DNA of 36,889 bases from Chloroflexi bacterium ADurb.Bin180. GTDB taxonomy: Bacteria; Chloroflexota; Anaerolineae; UBA2200. The stretch spans positions 1 through 36,889 of the forward strand of contig MWCV01000023.1 in NCBI GenBank assembly GCA_002070215.1, given 5' to 3'. Under the pieces are notes generated by a model. It saw only the letters and a program-made list of their open reading frames with translations. It made no database searches and was not told the origin of the DNA. Positions 22,401 through 29,613 of this stretch are shown here, piece after piece (position 1 is the stretch's first letter; every line of letters starts with the position of its first letter). The position numbers and the translations under genes are program-made.

Positions 22401-23557
22401 ATGCCGTCGTAGGCAAACACGCCCAGCTCTGGTGCTCCCTCGCTCACCAGGCGAAAGGTCACCAGCAGCCCGGCCCACAGGTCGGCATAGTCCTCCTCGC
22501 GCGGAATCTCGCCCTCGGCCAGGGCCCGCAGGGCGGTGAGCGAGTACTGGGAACGGTACAGCTCTTCGAGCGGCGCCCCGGCGCGCGGCACCATGCCCCT
22601 TTGCTCGGCAAAGAGCAGAAAGAGCAGCCGGTAGATGATGTGCAGCACCTCGTCCCAGAACTGGCGGCACAGGTCGGGCGAACTCAGTAGCTGCCGGGTC
22701 AGCTCGCCGCTGCCGTCGGCCCGCAAAAAGCCATTGGCCAGGGTCTCGATCGCGTCGCGCACCTGGTTGCGCAGGTCGTCGCCCACGCGAACGCCGGCCG
22801 ACTGCGCATCGGCATAAAAGCAGTCCAGCGGCGTCAGGCGGCCCGGCGCCGCGTCGTCCGCTTCGGCCGCTGCCTCGCGGGCCACAAAGCGGCTGGCGTG
22901 GCACAGGCGGTAGAGAACGCGAAAGTCGGCATAGTTGCGCGACTCGAAAATCGACTCCAGGTCGAACTGCACATAGCCCTTGACAAAGGTGTGGTGGTAA
23001 TCGCGCAGCAGGCGCAGCGACAGGCCGTTGGACAGCAGCGCCCAGTGGTCGGCAGGCGTGGCGTTGAGAAAGCTCTGCACCACGTCGTGCGGCGACCTGG
23101 CCTTGACCCCGCGGCCAACGCCCGAGCGCGTATCAAGGTCCTGGGCGGGCGCGACGGTGTGCAGGATGGGGGCACCAGGCCCGCGGGCAGCCGGCCAGCC
23201 GCGGTAGGTCAGCGGAAAGCGGAGCTGCTCCGAATCGCCCAGCACCAGGTCGGCCCGCTGATACTGGGGATCAAAGTCGAGCAGTTGGAAGAGGGGCACC
23301 AGCCACCGGCTGCGCAACTGGGGCAGGTCAAAGAGCGGCAGCGCGGTGTGCACCGCGTCCCAGCGCTCGCACAGCAGCTCCCAGGCCGCGGCGATGGCTC
23401 CCTCCACCGCTGCCGGGCCGGCCGGAGCAGCCGACCATGGCAGAGCGAAGGATTCCGGCTCGGTCCCGCGCTGGCAGGTGTTGAGCTGGCGGATGTTCTC
23501 CAGGAACGAGGCGGTCAGCAGCCCCCCGGAAGCGGTGATGTGGGTGGTGGTGTCCAT
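19436..23557 (-). CDS. Adenine-specific DNA methyltransferase, PglX/DrmMI-like (Eco57I-type)
   Basis: A 1373-residue N6-adenine methylase. Start ATG 23557 lies 6 bp after the SNF2 gene stop, with GAGG in its end as ribosome site. The S-adenosylmethionine motif is DPAAGSGHFLV (560-570), followed by YAVDLNPMAVELCKVSLW (608-625), HIKCGNSLLG (641-650) and the catalytic motif IV GNPPW (820-824). About 550 residues precede motif I and hold a domain like those of type IIG/PglX enzymes (ALLSNGLSLRLLRD, VQFDLESIFESRNY, then LLFLLFAEQRGMVP). No clear PD-(D/E)xK motif is visible, so I read it as a methylase rather than a fused nuclease. The C-terminal 500 residues should include target recognition. It would mark host DNA and allow the helicases to tell self from foreign. 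Confidence 0.9.
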   Translation of the reverse strand: MDTTTHITASGGLLTASFLENIRQLNTCQRGTEPESFALPWSAAPAGPAAVEGAIAAAWELLCERWDAVHTALPLFDLPQLRSRWLVPLFQLLDFDPQYQRADLVLGDSEQLRFPLTYRGWPAARGPGAPILHTVAPAQDLDTRSGVGRGVKARSPHDVVQSFLNATPADHWALLSNGLSLRLLRDYHHTFVKGYVQFDLESIFESRNYADFRVLYRLCHASRFVAREAAAEADDAAPGRLTPLDCFYADAQSAGVRVGDDLRNQVRDAIETLANGFLRADGSGELTRQLLSSPDLCRQFWDEVLHIIYRLLFLLFAEQRGMVPRAGAPLEELYRSQYSLTALRALAEGEIPREEDYADLWAGLLVTFRLVSEGAPELGVFAYDGMLFDPALAPSTAAATVPPPLLEGRVVGNSALLEAVRALTLVQRGGVRQRISYADLGVEELGSIYESLLDYTPRVTSSAENVDGRDVAAGSFVLDPRGASRKTTGSYYTHSSLVNELIKSALLPVARARLAAAGLPVSDESRIGETTSGLLTDYAGLSAEQRRAGEAALLDLRVCDPAAGSGHFLVRANQVLGAELARLRSGDDYPTEAALQMARRDVLARCIYAVDLNPMAVELCKVSLWIDASVPDQPLSFLDHHIKCGNSLLGATPALLKGGIPDEAFDAGLTGNDPPTARALRKRNREERGGQLSFAPVAVLESQADLEHWRALSGRAEDEPRAASAEYQRWLGGQRYRKSKLEADLWTAAFFWPLAPGRWVPTQGEWEQVCARGEKALPPAGRATLDELVRRHRFFHWHLEFPDVFPAGEPGGGGFDVVLGNPPWEMMMLVEKEFFGPRAPEVAEAGTGAERKKAIQNLARSAPDLHAAYLCALRKADSETHYLQHSDRFRLSSGGRVNTYAVFADLARQLLSVDGRAGIIVPSGIATDYTYREFFADLVESEQLVSFYDFDNRGKLFADVVSAMKFSLVTLSSRPVPSASFAFFLSRTDDLADPEWRMTLTQEDLALFNPNTRTCPIFRTRRDAELTRKLYRAAPVLVNERTGENPWGITFRQGLFNMTSDSHLFRTREQLERQGYELKGNRFVRGKEVYLPLYEAKMMHQYDHRWATYQGPGVSVRDSDLVERSDPTLAPLPRYWVARAETDSKLGGEQKYLLAFRDIARSTDERTSIFCMLPRAAVGHKAPLVFAESEAAVGTACILANLNAISFDYAVRQKMGGTDLTFFILRQLPTFPPTVYLPRLRSTIVPKVLELSYTGWDLQPFALDVLAEVGRETWQRWFAGVPVHTTPPPEGQPAFPPPFVWDEERRAHLRAELDAIYAHLYGLTREELEYILETFPIVRRKDEARYGEYRTKRLVLEAFDRLKGSDWSKEAAA

Positions 23558-23563
23558 CGGCTG

Positions 23564-26338
23564 CTACCTCTTCCGACCGGGGTAGAGGATGGTCACGGTC
23601 AGCAGGTCATAGCTGCCCGGGGTCAGCTCGTCCAGGCCATTCAGCCATGCCGCTGCCTCCCGGCCCGACGCCTCTGCCCGCTGGCGAATGGTCCGGCGTT
23701 CGGCCGCCAGGGTCTGGCGGCGCGCCTCCACCGCCGCGGTCAGGGCTGGCTCAAGCTCTGGGCTGCCCAGTGCCTCGGCCAGCGCCTCGCGCACCTCCGC
23801 CTCGGTGCGCGTTTCGGGACAGGGTCGGGCCTCCAGCAGCCGTGCCACTGCCTCCCGGGCCAGCGGCGGGGTCACCATGGCCGCGGTCCGCCCGTAGTGG
23901 TCGCCGGGGCGGAAGGCATCCTGCTTCACCTCTTCCACCAGCCGCCGCACCAGCGGATGGCCCAGGTCCAGCACGGTCACGTCAGGGTCGGCCAGACCCA
24001 GCTCCGGGTCAAAAGCGGCGCGCTCAATCACCCGGCTCACCGCTCCGGAGGCCAGGGCGGGATGAGTCACGGCAATGCGCCAGGTGTGATCCGCCACAGC
24101 GGTCACGGCACAGCCAAAGCGCTGCAGAGCGCTGAGCATAAAGGATTGGATCTGCGCCGGCGAGCCCACGCTGCGCTCGGTCTCGCGCAGGCGCCGCTCG
24201 ATCTCGGGCAGGGTAACGTCGGTTTGGCCATAGTAGCTGTCGTTCTTGATGCGGTCCAGCGTCTCGCGGGCAAAGGGGTCGAGCTCTGGCCGGCCCGCCT
24301 CGGGCGCCGCTGCGGCAAACAGGGGGAGCTGGGTCGGGGCCAGGCGGGGGCGGTGCGCGCCGATCAGTTGCAGCACCTCGGCCTGGTCGCCAAAGTAGGG
24401 CGGCGAGAAACCATAGTCCTCCCGGATCTGGCGCGCCTTGAGCACCAGCCGCTCCAGGATGCTGGCGTCGAGCGTCTCGTCCATCACCATCAGGCGAATG
24501 CGCACCGTGTCGCGCGGCTGACCAAAGCGGTCCACCCGGCCGTTGCGCTGCTCCAGACGGTTGGGGTTCCAGGGCAGCTCATAGTGCACCACCTGCCCTG
24601 CCGCGCGCTGCAGGTTGATGCCTTCAGAGATGGCGTCCGTGGCCACCAGCACGGCCCGGTCGGCCCGCTCGAACCGGCGGAACACCTCGCGGCGCTCCCG
24701 CTCGTCGAGGCTGCCATAGATGGTCAACACGTCGACGCCGCGGTAGCGCGGGTCGCGGCGGAGCTGGCCGGCCAGATAGTTCATCGTATCGACATAGTGG
24801 GTAAAGACGATGGCTTTGGGTTCCTGGCGCATCAAGTCATCCAGGGTGGCGTCGAGCAGCTTTTGCAGTTTGCTGTCGCGGCGCGGCGTGACCGCCTCGG
24901 CCCGGGCCAGGATGCCATCGAGGTGCTCCAGCTCGGCGCGGAGCGCTGCGGGCGAGCCGTAGACAAAACGCTCGGTGCGGGACGAGGCCTCTTCTTCATC
25001 CAGGCGCTCGTCGGGTTCCTCGTCGAGCACGGTTGCCCGGGCGGCTTCCGGGGCGATGGTCAGCTCCTCCTCGACCTCCTGCCGTTCCAGCCGGGCCAGG
25101 AGACTCCGGCGGCGGTTGCGCAGGGAGCAGCGCAGGGCCTCCGGCGAGCTGAGGCCGCGCTTGTGCAGGTGCAGCACGGACCAGGAGGCCAGGGCGCGCA
25201 CCTGGGCGCTGCCACCGGCAGCCTGCTCCAGCACCCCGCGGCCGTACTCCTCCACCGCCCGGATGGCTTCGCGCTCGTACTGCGACGGAGAGACGATGAT
25301 CTCCTGCTGATCCCGTACCGGGAAGGGGCTCTGGCCAGCCTGATGGAACCACTCTTCCACGTCGCGGCGGCGGCGCTGGCAGACGTGGCCCCGGGCGATG
25401 CGCCGGTCGATGAGCGGCTGGTCCGGCGCGCCGGTGATGGCGCCCACATCCAGCAGACGGATGAGGCTGGCAAAGCTATCGGTGTAGCCGTTGTGCGGCG
25501 TAGCCGTAAGCAGCAACAGGTGCCGCACGCGACTGCTGCGGGCCAGCTCCTCCGCTAGCTGCCACCGCTCCATCCGCACGCGCTGCTCCGGGCCGAGCTG
25601 GTGGGGCTTGGCCACCTGGTGCGCTTCGTCAAAGAGCACCACATCCCAGCTCTGCTCCAGAATCTGGTTCTTGATGGCGGGGGTCTTGGCATAGTCCACC
25701 GAGACGATGAGGAAGCGAAAGTGCTCCCACGGGTTGGCTCCGGCGGGGAGCTGGCGTTCCATCTCGCGCCGATGCCGCGCCGAGATGATGGGCACGGGGA
25801 GGTGAAAGAAGTGATCGAGCGTTTCCTGCCACTGCTCGCGCAGGTTGGCCGGCACGATGATCAGCACCCGCGAGGCCAGCTGGCGCGAGAGCAGCTCGGT
25901 GAGGATCAGCCCGGCCTCGATGGTCTTGCCCAGGCCAACGTCGTCGGCCAGGAGCAGGCGCACGCGTGGGGCCTCCAGGGCCATGACCACGGGGACAAGC
26001 TGATAGTCCTTGGGGATCACCCGGCTGCGCTGCAGGCTCAGCAGAGGCGCTGTTCCGTGGATCAAGCCCAGGCGATAGGCGCGCAGGAGGAGGTCCTGCG
26101 TGGCGGGCACACCGACGGTCTGCGCATCCGGCAAGGGGAGCCGGCCGGGGTGCACGTCCTCAAAAGGAAGGTAGAAACGCGCCTGGCGCGGGTCGCCGCC
26201 ATCGATGGTGGTGGCGTAAAGCACCTGATCGGTCTGGCCATCGACGCGCCACAGGCGTCGACGGTTGACAACGACCGTGCCGGGAGGGTAAGAGGTCCGG
26301 ATTTGGTCACCGCTGCGAGGAACGCTCTCCAACGCCAT
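23564..26338 (-). CDS. SNF2-family helicase/translocase, DrmD-like
   Basis: A 924-residue superfamily 2 DNA translocase. Start ATG 26338 is preferred because the promoter at 26371-26399 would put the transcript start near 26364; the longer frame to 26440 begins upstream of it. Motif I ADDVGLGKTIEAG (131-143), motif II DEAH (237-240), motif III LLLTATPHNG (275-284). Domain 2 holds AIVFTHYVDTMNYLAGQL, VLVATDAISEGINLQRA and QRNGRVDRFGQPRDTV. A coiled, acidic segment (about 430-480) lies between the lobes. It opens the island and is followed by the methylase 6 bp later, the same pair (DrmD, DrmMI) that marks class 1 DISARM. I infer translocation on DNA for restriction or sensing. Confidence 0.88.
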   Translation of the reverse strand: MALESVPRSGDQIRTSYPPGTVVVNRRRLWRVDGQTDQVLYATTIDGGDPRQARFYLPFEDVHPGRLPLPDAQTVGVPATQDLLLRAYRLGLIHGTAPLLSLQRSRVIPKDYQLVPVVMALEAPRVRLLLADDVGLGKTIEAGLILTELLSRQLASRVLIIVPANLREQWQETLDHFFHLPVPIISARHRREMERQLPAGANPWEHFRFLIVSVDYAKTPAIKNQILEQSWDVVLFDEAHQVAKPHQLGPEQRVRMERWQLAEELARSSRVRHLLLLTATPHNGYTDSFASLIRLLDVGAITGAPDQPLIDRRIARGHVCQRRRRDVEEWFHQAGQSPFPVRDQQEIIVSPSQYEREAIRAVEEYGRGVLEQAAGGSAQVRALASWSVLHLHKRGLSSPEALRCSLRNRRRSLLARLERQEVEEELTIAPEAARATVLDEEPDERLDEEEASSRTERFVYGSPAALRAELEHLDGILARAEAVTPRRDSKLQKLLDATLDDLMRQEPKAIVFTHYVDTMNYLAGQLRRDPRYRGVDVLTIYGSLDERERREVFRRFERADRAVLVATDAISEGINLQRAAGQVVHYELPWNPNRLEQRNGRVDRFGQPRDTVRIRLMVMDETLDASILERLVLKARQIREDYGFSPPYFGDQAEVLQLIGAHRPRLAPTQLPLFAAAAPEAGRPELDPFARETLDRIKNDSYYGQTDVTLPEIERRLRETERSVGSPAQIQSFMLSALQRFGCAVTAVADHTWRIAVTHPALASGAVSRVIERAAFDPELGLADPDVTVLDLGHPLVRRLVEEVKQDAFRPGDHYGRTAAMVTPPLAREAVARLLEARPCPETRTEAEVREALAEALGSPELEPALTAAVEARRQTLAAERRTIRQRAEASGREAAAWLNGLDELTPGSYDLLTVTILYPGRKR

Positions 26339-26370
26339 GCCACCACCCCGTGACAGAATGGTTGCCTGCC

Positions 26371-26399
26371 AGTCTACACCAAACGGGGGCAAAGGGCAA
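26371..26399 (-). promoter_or_regulatory. Sigma70-type promoter of the defence-like island
   Basis: On the minus strand, TTGCCC (26399-26394), a 17-bp spacer, TAGACT (26376-26371). It lies between the GH31 stop (26444) and the SNF2 helicase start (26338), so the island can be transcribed independently of the sugar operon. Predicted leader is about 26 bases; the ribosome site (GGGGTGG) is weak. Confidence 0.5.
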
Positions 26400-26443
26400 C
26401 TGCACGGAGGGGTACGACTCGACGACGGCGACCAGGCCAAAAC

Positions 26444-28339
26444 CTACGGGCGGGCACTCACCCCCACCCGCCGAAACACCGGTATCCGCTCCAACGGCGC
26501 AGCGGCCCGCACCCACTGCCCGCCCGCGTGCATCTGCCCGCCGTACCATTCGGCCCAGCCGCACCCCGCGGGCAGGTACACCTCTCTGCTCGCCGCGCCC
26601 GCCTCGGTCACCGGCGCCACCAGCAGGTCCGCACCAAACAGGTACGCATCCTCCACCTGCCAGGCCAACGGATCCGCGCCAAAGTCCACCCACAGCGGCC
26701 TCATCGGCGGCAGTCCGGTCTCGTGCGCCTCTTGCATCGCCGCCAGAATCGTCGGCCTCAGCCGTTCGCGCAGCGCGAGCTGCTCGCGCAGGATGGCATA
26801 GGCCCGCTCGCCGTAGGACCACAGCTCGTTCGGCCCGCCGACCCACTGGCGCCGCGGCTCGCGATAGCCGTGCATGCGCAGCAACGGGCAGAACACGCCA
26901 AACTCGAACCAGCGCACCAGCAGCTCGCGGTACTCTTCTGATTCTGGAGCGCCGCCCTGAAAGCCGCCAATGTCCGTGGTCCACCAGGGAATGCCCGACA
27001 GCCCCGCGTTCAGCCCGGCCGGGATCTGGGCGCGCAGGGCCTCCCACGTTGGCTCGATGTCGCCCGACCAGACCGCCGCGCCCCAGCGCTGGCTCCCGGC
27101 CCAGGCGGAGCGGTTGAGGGTGATGATCTCGCTCTCGCCCGCGGCGCGCAATCCCTCGTACACCGCCCGGGCGTGGCGTTCGGGGTAGAGGTTGGCCACG
27201 GCCGCGCCCTCGCCGGCGGCGTAGCGCAGGTGCTCCGGGCGCAGGGGATCCATCTCTGGCTCGTCGGCATCCAGCCAGAAGAGCTTGATGCCGTGGCGGT
27301 AGTAGCCTTCGTGCAGCCTCTGCCAGAAAAAGGCGCGCGCGTCGGGGTGCGTGGCGTCGAGCAGGTAGAGGTCCAGCGGGCCCGCGGGCTGCCGGTCGAT
27401 AAAGCGGCTGCGGGCCGGCTGGCCCGCCCGGTCGCGCAGCAGCCAGCCGCCCTGGCGCAGGGCGTCCAGGTTGACGCTGTGCGGGTTCACCGTGGGCCAG
27501 ACCGATACCATCACGCGCACGCCCATTGCGTCGAGCTCGCGCACCATCGCCGCCGGATCGGGCCAGGCAGCGGGGTCGAACTGCCAGTCGCCCATCACCG
27601 TCCAGTGCAGGGCGTCGATGACGAGCACCGCCAGGGGCAGGCCGCGGCGGGCATAGCGCAGCCGGCTCTGCCACAGCCCGGCCGCCCAGGCTGGCAGGGG
27701 CGGGGCGTGGCCCGTAGCGTCGGCATAGCGGGCCAGGATGTCCCGCGGGGCACCGGCGGTCACCCAGTAGTCGAGCTGCGGGGCGCCATCGGCCGTCCAG
27801 CGGGTGGCCTGGTCGCCCAGCTCGACCCGGCCCAGGGCCGGATTGTTCCACAGCAGGCCATAGCCGCGGTTCGACAGGAGGAAGGGAATGCTCACGTGCA
27901 TATTGCGCTGGCGCAGTTCCAGGGTGAGGCCCTTCTGGTTGAGGCGCCCGTGCTGGTGCTGGCCGAGGCCGTAGAGGCGCTCGCCGTCATTGGTGCGGAA
28001 GGACGACTGGATCCGCCACAGCCCGGCGCCCGCTGGCGCCAGCTCCCGGGCCGCCTCGGCCAGCAGCTCGCTGCCGCCAGCGCTGTCCACAAAGCGCAGC
28101 CGCCCGCCCTGCGCCCGGTCCAGCTCTACCGTCAGGCGGCCGTTGCGCAGGCGGCAGCGCCCCTCGTTCACCTGGACTGCTCCAGCCTCTGGCGGGGCGT
28201 CGGCCGCGGGAGGCAGCAACGCTCCCGGCAGGTCGTCCTGAACGGGCCGACCCGGGGCGACGCGCACGCGCACGCTGTCCTGGCCCCAGGGCTCGACGCG
28301 CAGCCACTGACCGTCCGCACACCACTCGAGCGCCGTCAT
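26444..28339 (-). CDS. Glycoside hydrolase family 31 (alpha-glucosidase/xylosidase-type), possibly with an internal deletion
   Basis: A 631-residue GH31 enzyme. ATG 28339 overlaps the GH172 stop as ATGA, so the genes are translationally coupled. After the N-terminal beta-sandwich (RLYGLGQHQHG near 121-131; SIPFLLSNRGYGLLWNN near 150-166) comes the barrel: WLDADEPE with the probable nucleophile Asp358, and WSGD with the acid/base Asp428. Members hydrolyse terminal alpha-linked glucose or xylose. The segment GLWQSRLRYARRGLPL (221-236) lacks about 15 residues that the family normally has between the RY and the RRGLP motif, covering the first barrel helix; this may be a real deletion or an assembly error. 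There is no signal peptide, so it acts in the cytoplasm. Confidence 0.88.
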   Translation of the reverse strand: MTALEWCADGQWLRVEPWGQDSVRVRVAPGRPVQDDLPGALLPPAADAPPEAGAVQVNEGRCRLRNGRLTVELDRAQGGRLRFVDSAGGSELLAEAARELAPAGAGLWRIQSSFRTNDGERLYGLGQHQHGRLNQKGLTLELRQRNMHVSIPFLLSNRGYGLLWNNPALGRVELGDQATRWTADGAPQLDYWVTAGAPRDILARYADATGHAPPLPAWAAGLWQSRLRYARRGLPLAVLVIDALHWTVMGDWQFDPAAWPDPAAMVRELDAMGVRVMVSVWPTVNPHSVNLDALRQGGWLLRDRAGQPARSRFIDRQPAGPLDLYLLDATHPDARAFFWQRLHEGYYRHGIKLFWLDADEPEMDPLRPEHLRYAAGEGAAVANLYPERHARAVYEGLRAAGESEIITLNRSAWAGSQRWGAAVWSGDIEPTWEALRAQIPAGLNAGLSGIPWWTTDIGGFQGGAPESEEYRELLVRWFEFGVFCPLLRMHGYREPRRQWVGGPNELWSYGERAYAILREQLALRERLRPTILAAMQEAHETGLPPMRPLWVDFGADPLAWQVEDAYLFGADLLVAPVTEAGAASREVYLPAGCGWAEWYGGQMHAGGQWVRAAAPLERIPVFRRVGVSARP

Positions 28340-29481
28340 CGCTCGCCCCGCAGCGCCTGCCGAAAGCGCCGCAGGCTGTCTTCTGCGGGCCGGGGCAGCC
28401 GCTCGGCAGCGGCTGGCAGAGGCGGAAAGGGCAGGTGCGGCTCGGTCTGGTACCAGTAGGCGGTGGAGCTGTAATCGTTGCCGTGGCAGTTGGCGTGGCC
28501 GTGCTCGATGGTCACCAGGATGCACCGCTGAAAGTGGATCGGGTCGGCCAGGTGGAAGCGGTAGGCGGTCCACTGGCCCGACCAGGCATCGTCGCCGGTC
28601 ACCGGCCCGGCCAGCGACACGCCGTGGCAGGGGCCGCTGTACTGGCCGGTGGGAAAGCCCCAGGCCGAGCCAAAATAGTCTTCCGTGCCGGTGCCGTGCA
28701 GCGTCGGCGGCCAGCTCCTGGTCTCGAGGTCCTCGTCGATCCAGATCATATCGTCGCCTTCGCCGAACCAGGCAAACCCGGGAATGGGATCGATGTTATC
28801 GATGCTCAGGTTGCAGCCCACATAGTGGCCGCGGCCCTGCGCCTCGAGCAGCACATAGTTGTCGCGGCCGTCGAGGTTGCGGGCGGCGTTGGCGCGGGCC
28901 AGGTCGGCCCCCGGGGTGCGCCGGTCCAGCGTACCGTGGGTGGGATTCTCGCGGCGCCACTGGGCGTGAAAGCGCAGCGTGTCCTGCGCCGCGTCTTGGT
29001 CCCACTCTTCATAGTCCACATAGTAGTACAGGCTCTTGAGCGGCTGAGCGGACTCGTTCTGCACGGTGAGGCGGGCGCCCGTGCCAAAGGGCAGGGGGAA
29101 GAAGCAGTTCATCGCCGCGGCGTTGATCTGCAGCGACCAGGTGCCGGTGACCATGTTCAGCGGCAGCGAGATATAGTGGCTGACGCGGCTGTGGCCCACC
29201 CCGAAAAAGTCGCCCAGGGGCGCCTCGACGCTGGGCCGGGCCTCGCCATCCCAGTAGCAGCGCAGCACGGTGGTGCGGAGATAGTTGGGGTCGTCGCAGA
29301 AGGCGGTCAGCCACAGGTGGCGGATGCAGCCGGCGCCGGTCACCGCGGCGATCTCCACCGTCTGCCCCGGGGCAACGGGAACGGCATCCACATTGCCGCC
29401 GCTGCGGTCCCAGCTCGAGACGCGCCTGCTCCTGGCCTGGCTCGGGTAGATCAGCCCGTCGAGCCCACGCCCTGGTTCCAT
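28336..29481 (-). CDS. DUF2961 family (GH172) glycoside hydrolase
   Basis: A 381-residue protein with the DUF2961/GH172 pattern: RRVSSWDRSGGNVDAVPVAPG near the start, IRHLWLTAFCDDPNYLRT, APLGDFFGVGH, and the strongly conserved HGTGTEDYFGSAWGF near residues 262-276, whose Glu is a catalytic candidate. Known members act on alpha-D-fructofuranose or alpha-D-arabinofuranose linkages. Length is as usual. It follows the lipoprotein gene by 132 bp, with a stem-loop between them, and its stop overlaps the GH31 start, so it is the middle gene of a three-gene operon. There is no signal peptide, so action is cytoplasmic or the protein exits by another route. Confidence 0.88.
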   Translation of the reverse strand: MEPGRGLDGLIYPSQARSRRVSSWDRSGGNVDAVPVAPGQTVEIAAVTGAGCIRHLWLTAFCDDPNYLRTTVLRCYWDGEARPSVEAPLGDFFGVGHSRVSHYISLPLNMVTGTWSLQINAAAMNCFFPLPFGTGARLTVQNESAQPLKSLYYYVDYEEWDQDAAQDTLRFHAQWRRENPTHGTLDRRTPGADLARANAARNLDGRDNYVLLEAQGRGHYVGCNLSIDNIDPIPGFAWFGEGDDMIWIDEDLETRSWPPTLHGTGTEDYFGSAWGFPTGQYSGPCHGVSLAGPVTGDDAWSGQWTAYRFHLADPIHFQRCILVTIEHGHANCHGNDYSSTAYWYQTEPHLPFPPLPAAAERLPRPAEDSLRRFRQALRGER

Positions 29482-29556
29482 TGGGGCCCCCTTTTGCCGT
29501 GGCGCTGCGCTCTCCGCAGGAGGGGAAGGGTCTGCGGCGCGCAGAGGGCCACGACG

Positions 29557-29590
29557 ACAGGCCAGGAGACCCGCAGGACCCCTGGCCTGT
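29557..29590. other. Intergenic stem-loop after the lipoprotein gene
   Basis: ACAGGCCAGG (29557-29566) pairs perfectly with CCTGGCCTGT (29581-29590) around a 14-base loop. There is no T-run on either side. It lies between the first and second gene of the minus-strand operon, like the stem-loop after the binding-protein gene on the other arm, and probably protects or attenuates the mRNA. Confidence 0.5.
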
Positions 29591-29613
29591 GCACGGTCGA
29601 TTCCGCGCGGCGG

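Noticed and set aside
19436-23557. Type IIG restriction-modification fusion
   Set aside because: The N-terminal 550 residues show no convincing PD-(D/E)xK constellation, so only the methylase function is supported.
22898-25558. An 886-codon open frame on the plus strand
   Set aside because: It spans parts of the methylase and SNF2 helicase in antisense and shows only compositional bias (Gln, His, Arg, Gly) with no fold signature.
10022-26338. Complete classical DISARM or BREX
   Set aside because: No separate DUF1998 protein or phospholipase-D DrmC is visible, and no BrxC/PglY, PglZ or Lon-like gene is present, so neither label fits fully.
26307-27851. A 514-codon frame on the minus strand overlapping GH31
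   Set aside because: It is a second frame of the same strand; GH31 catalytic motifs are in the other frame and this one has none.
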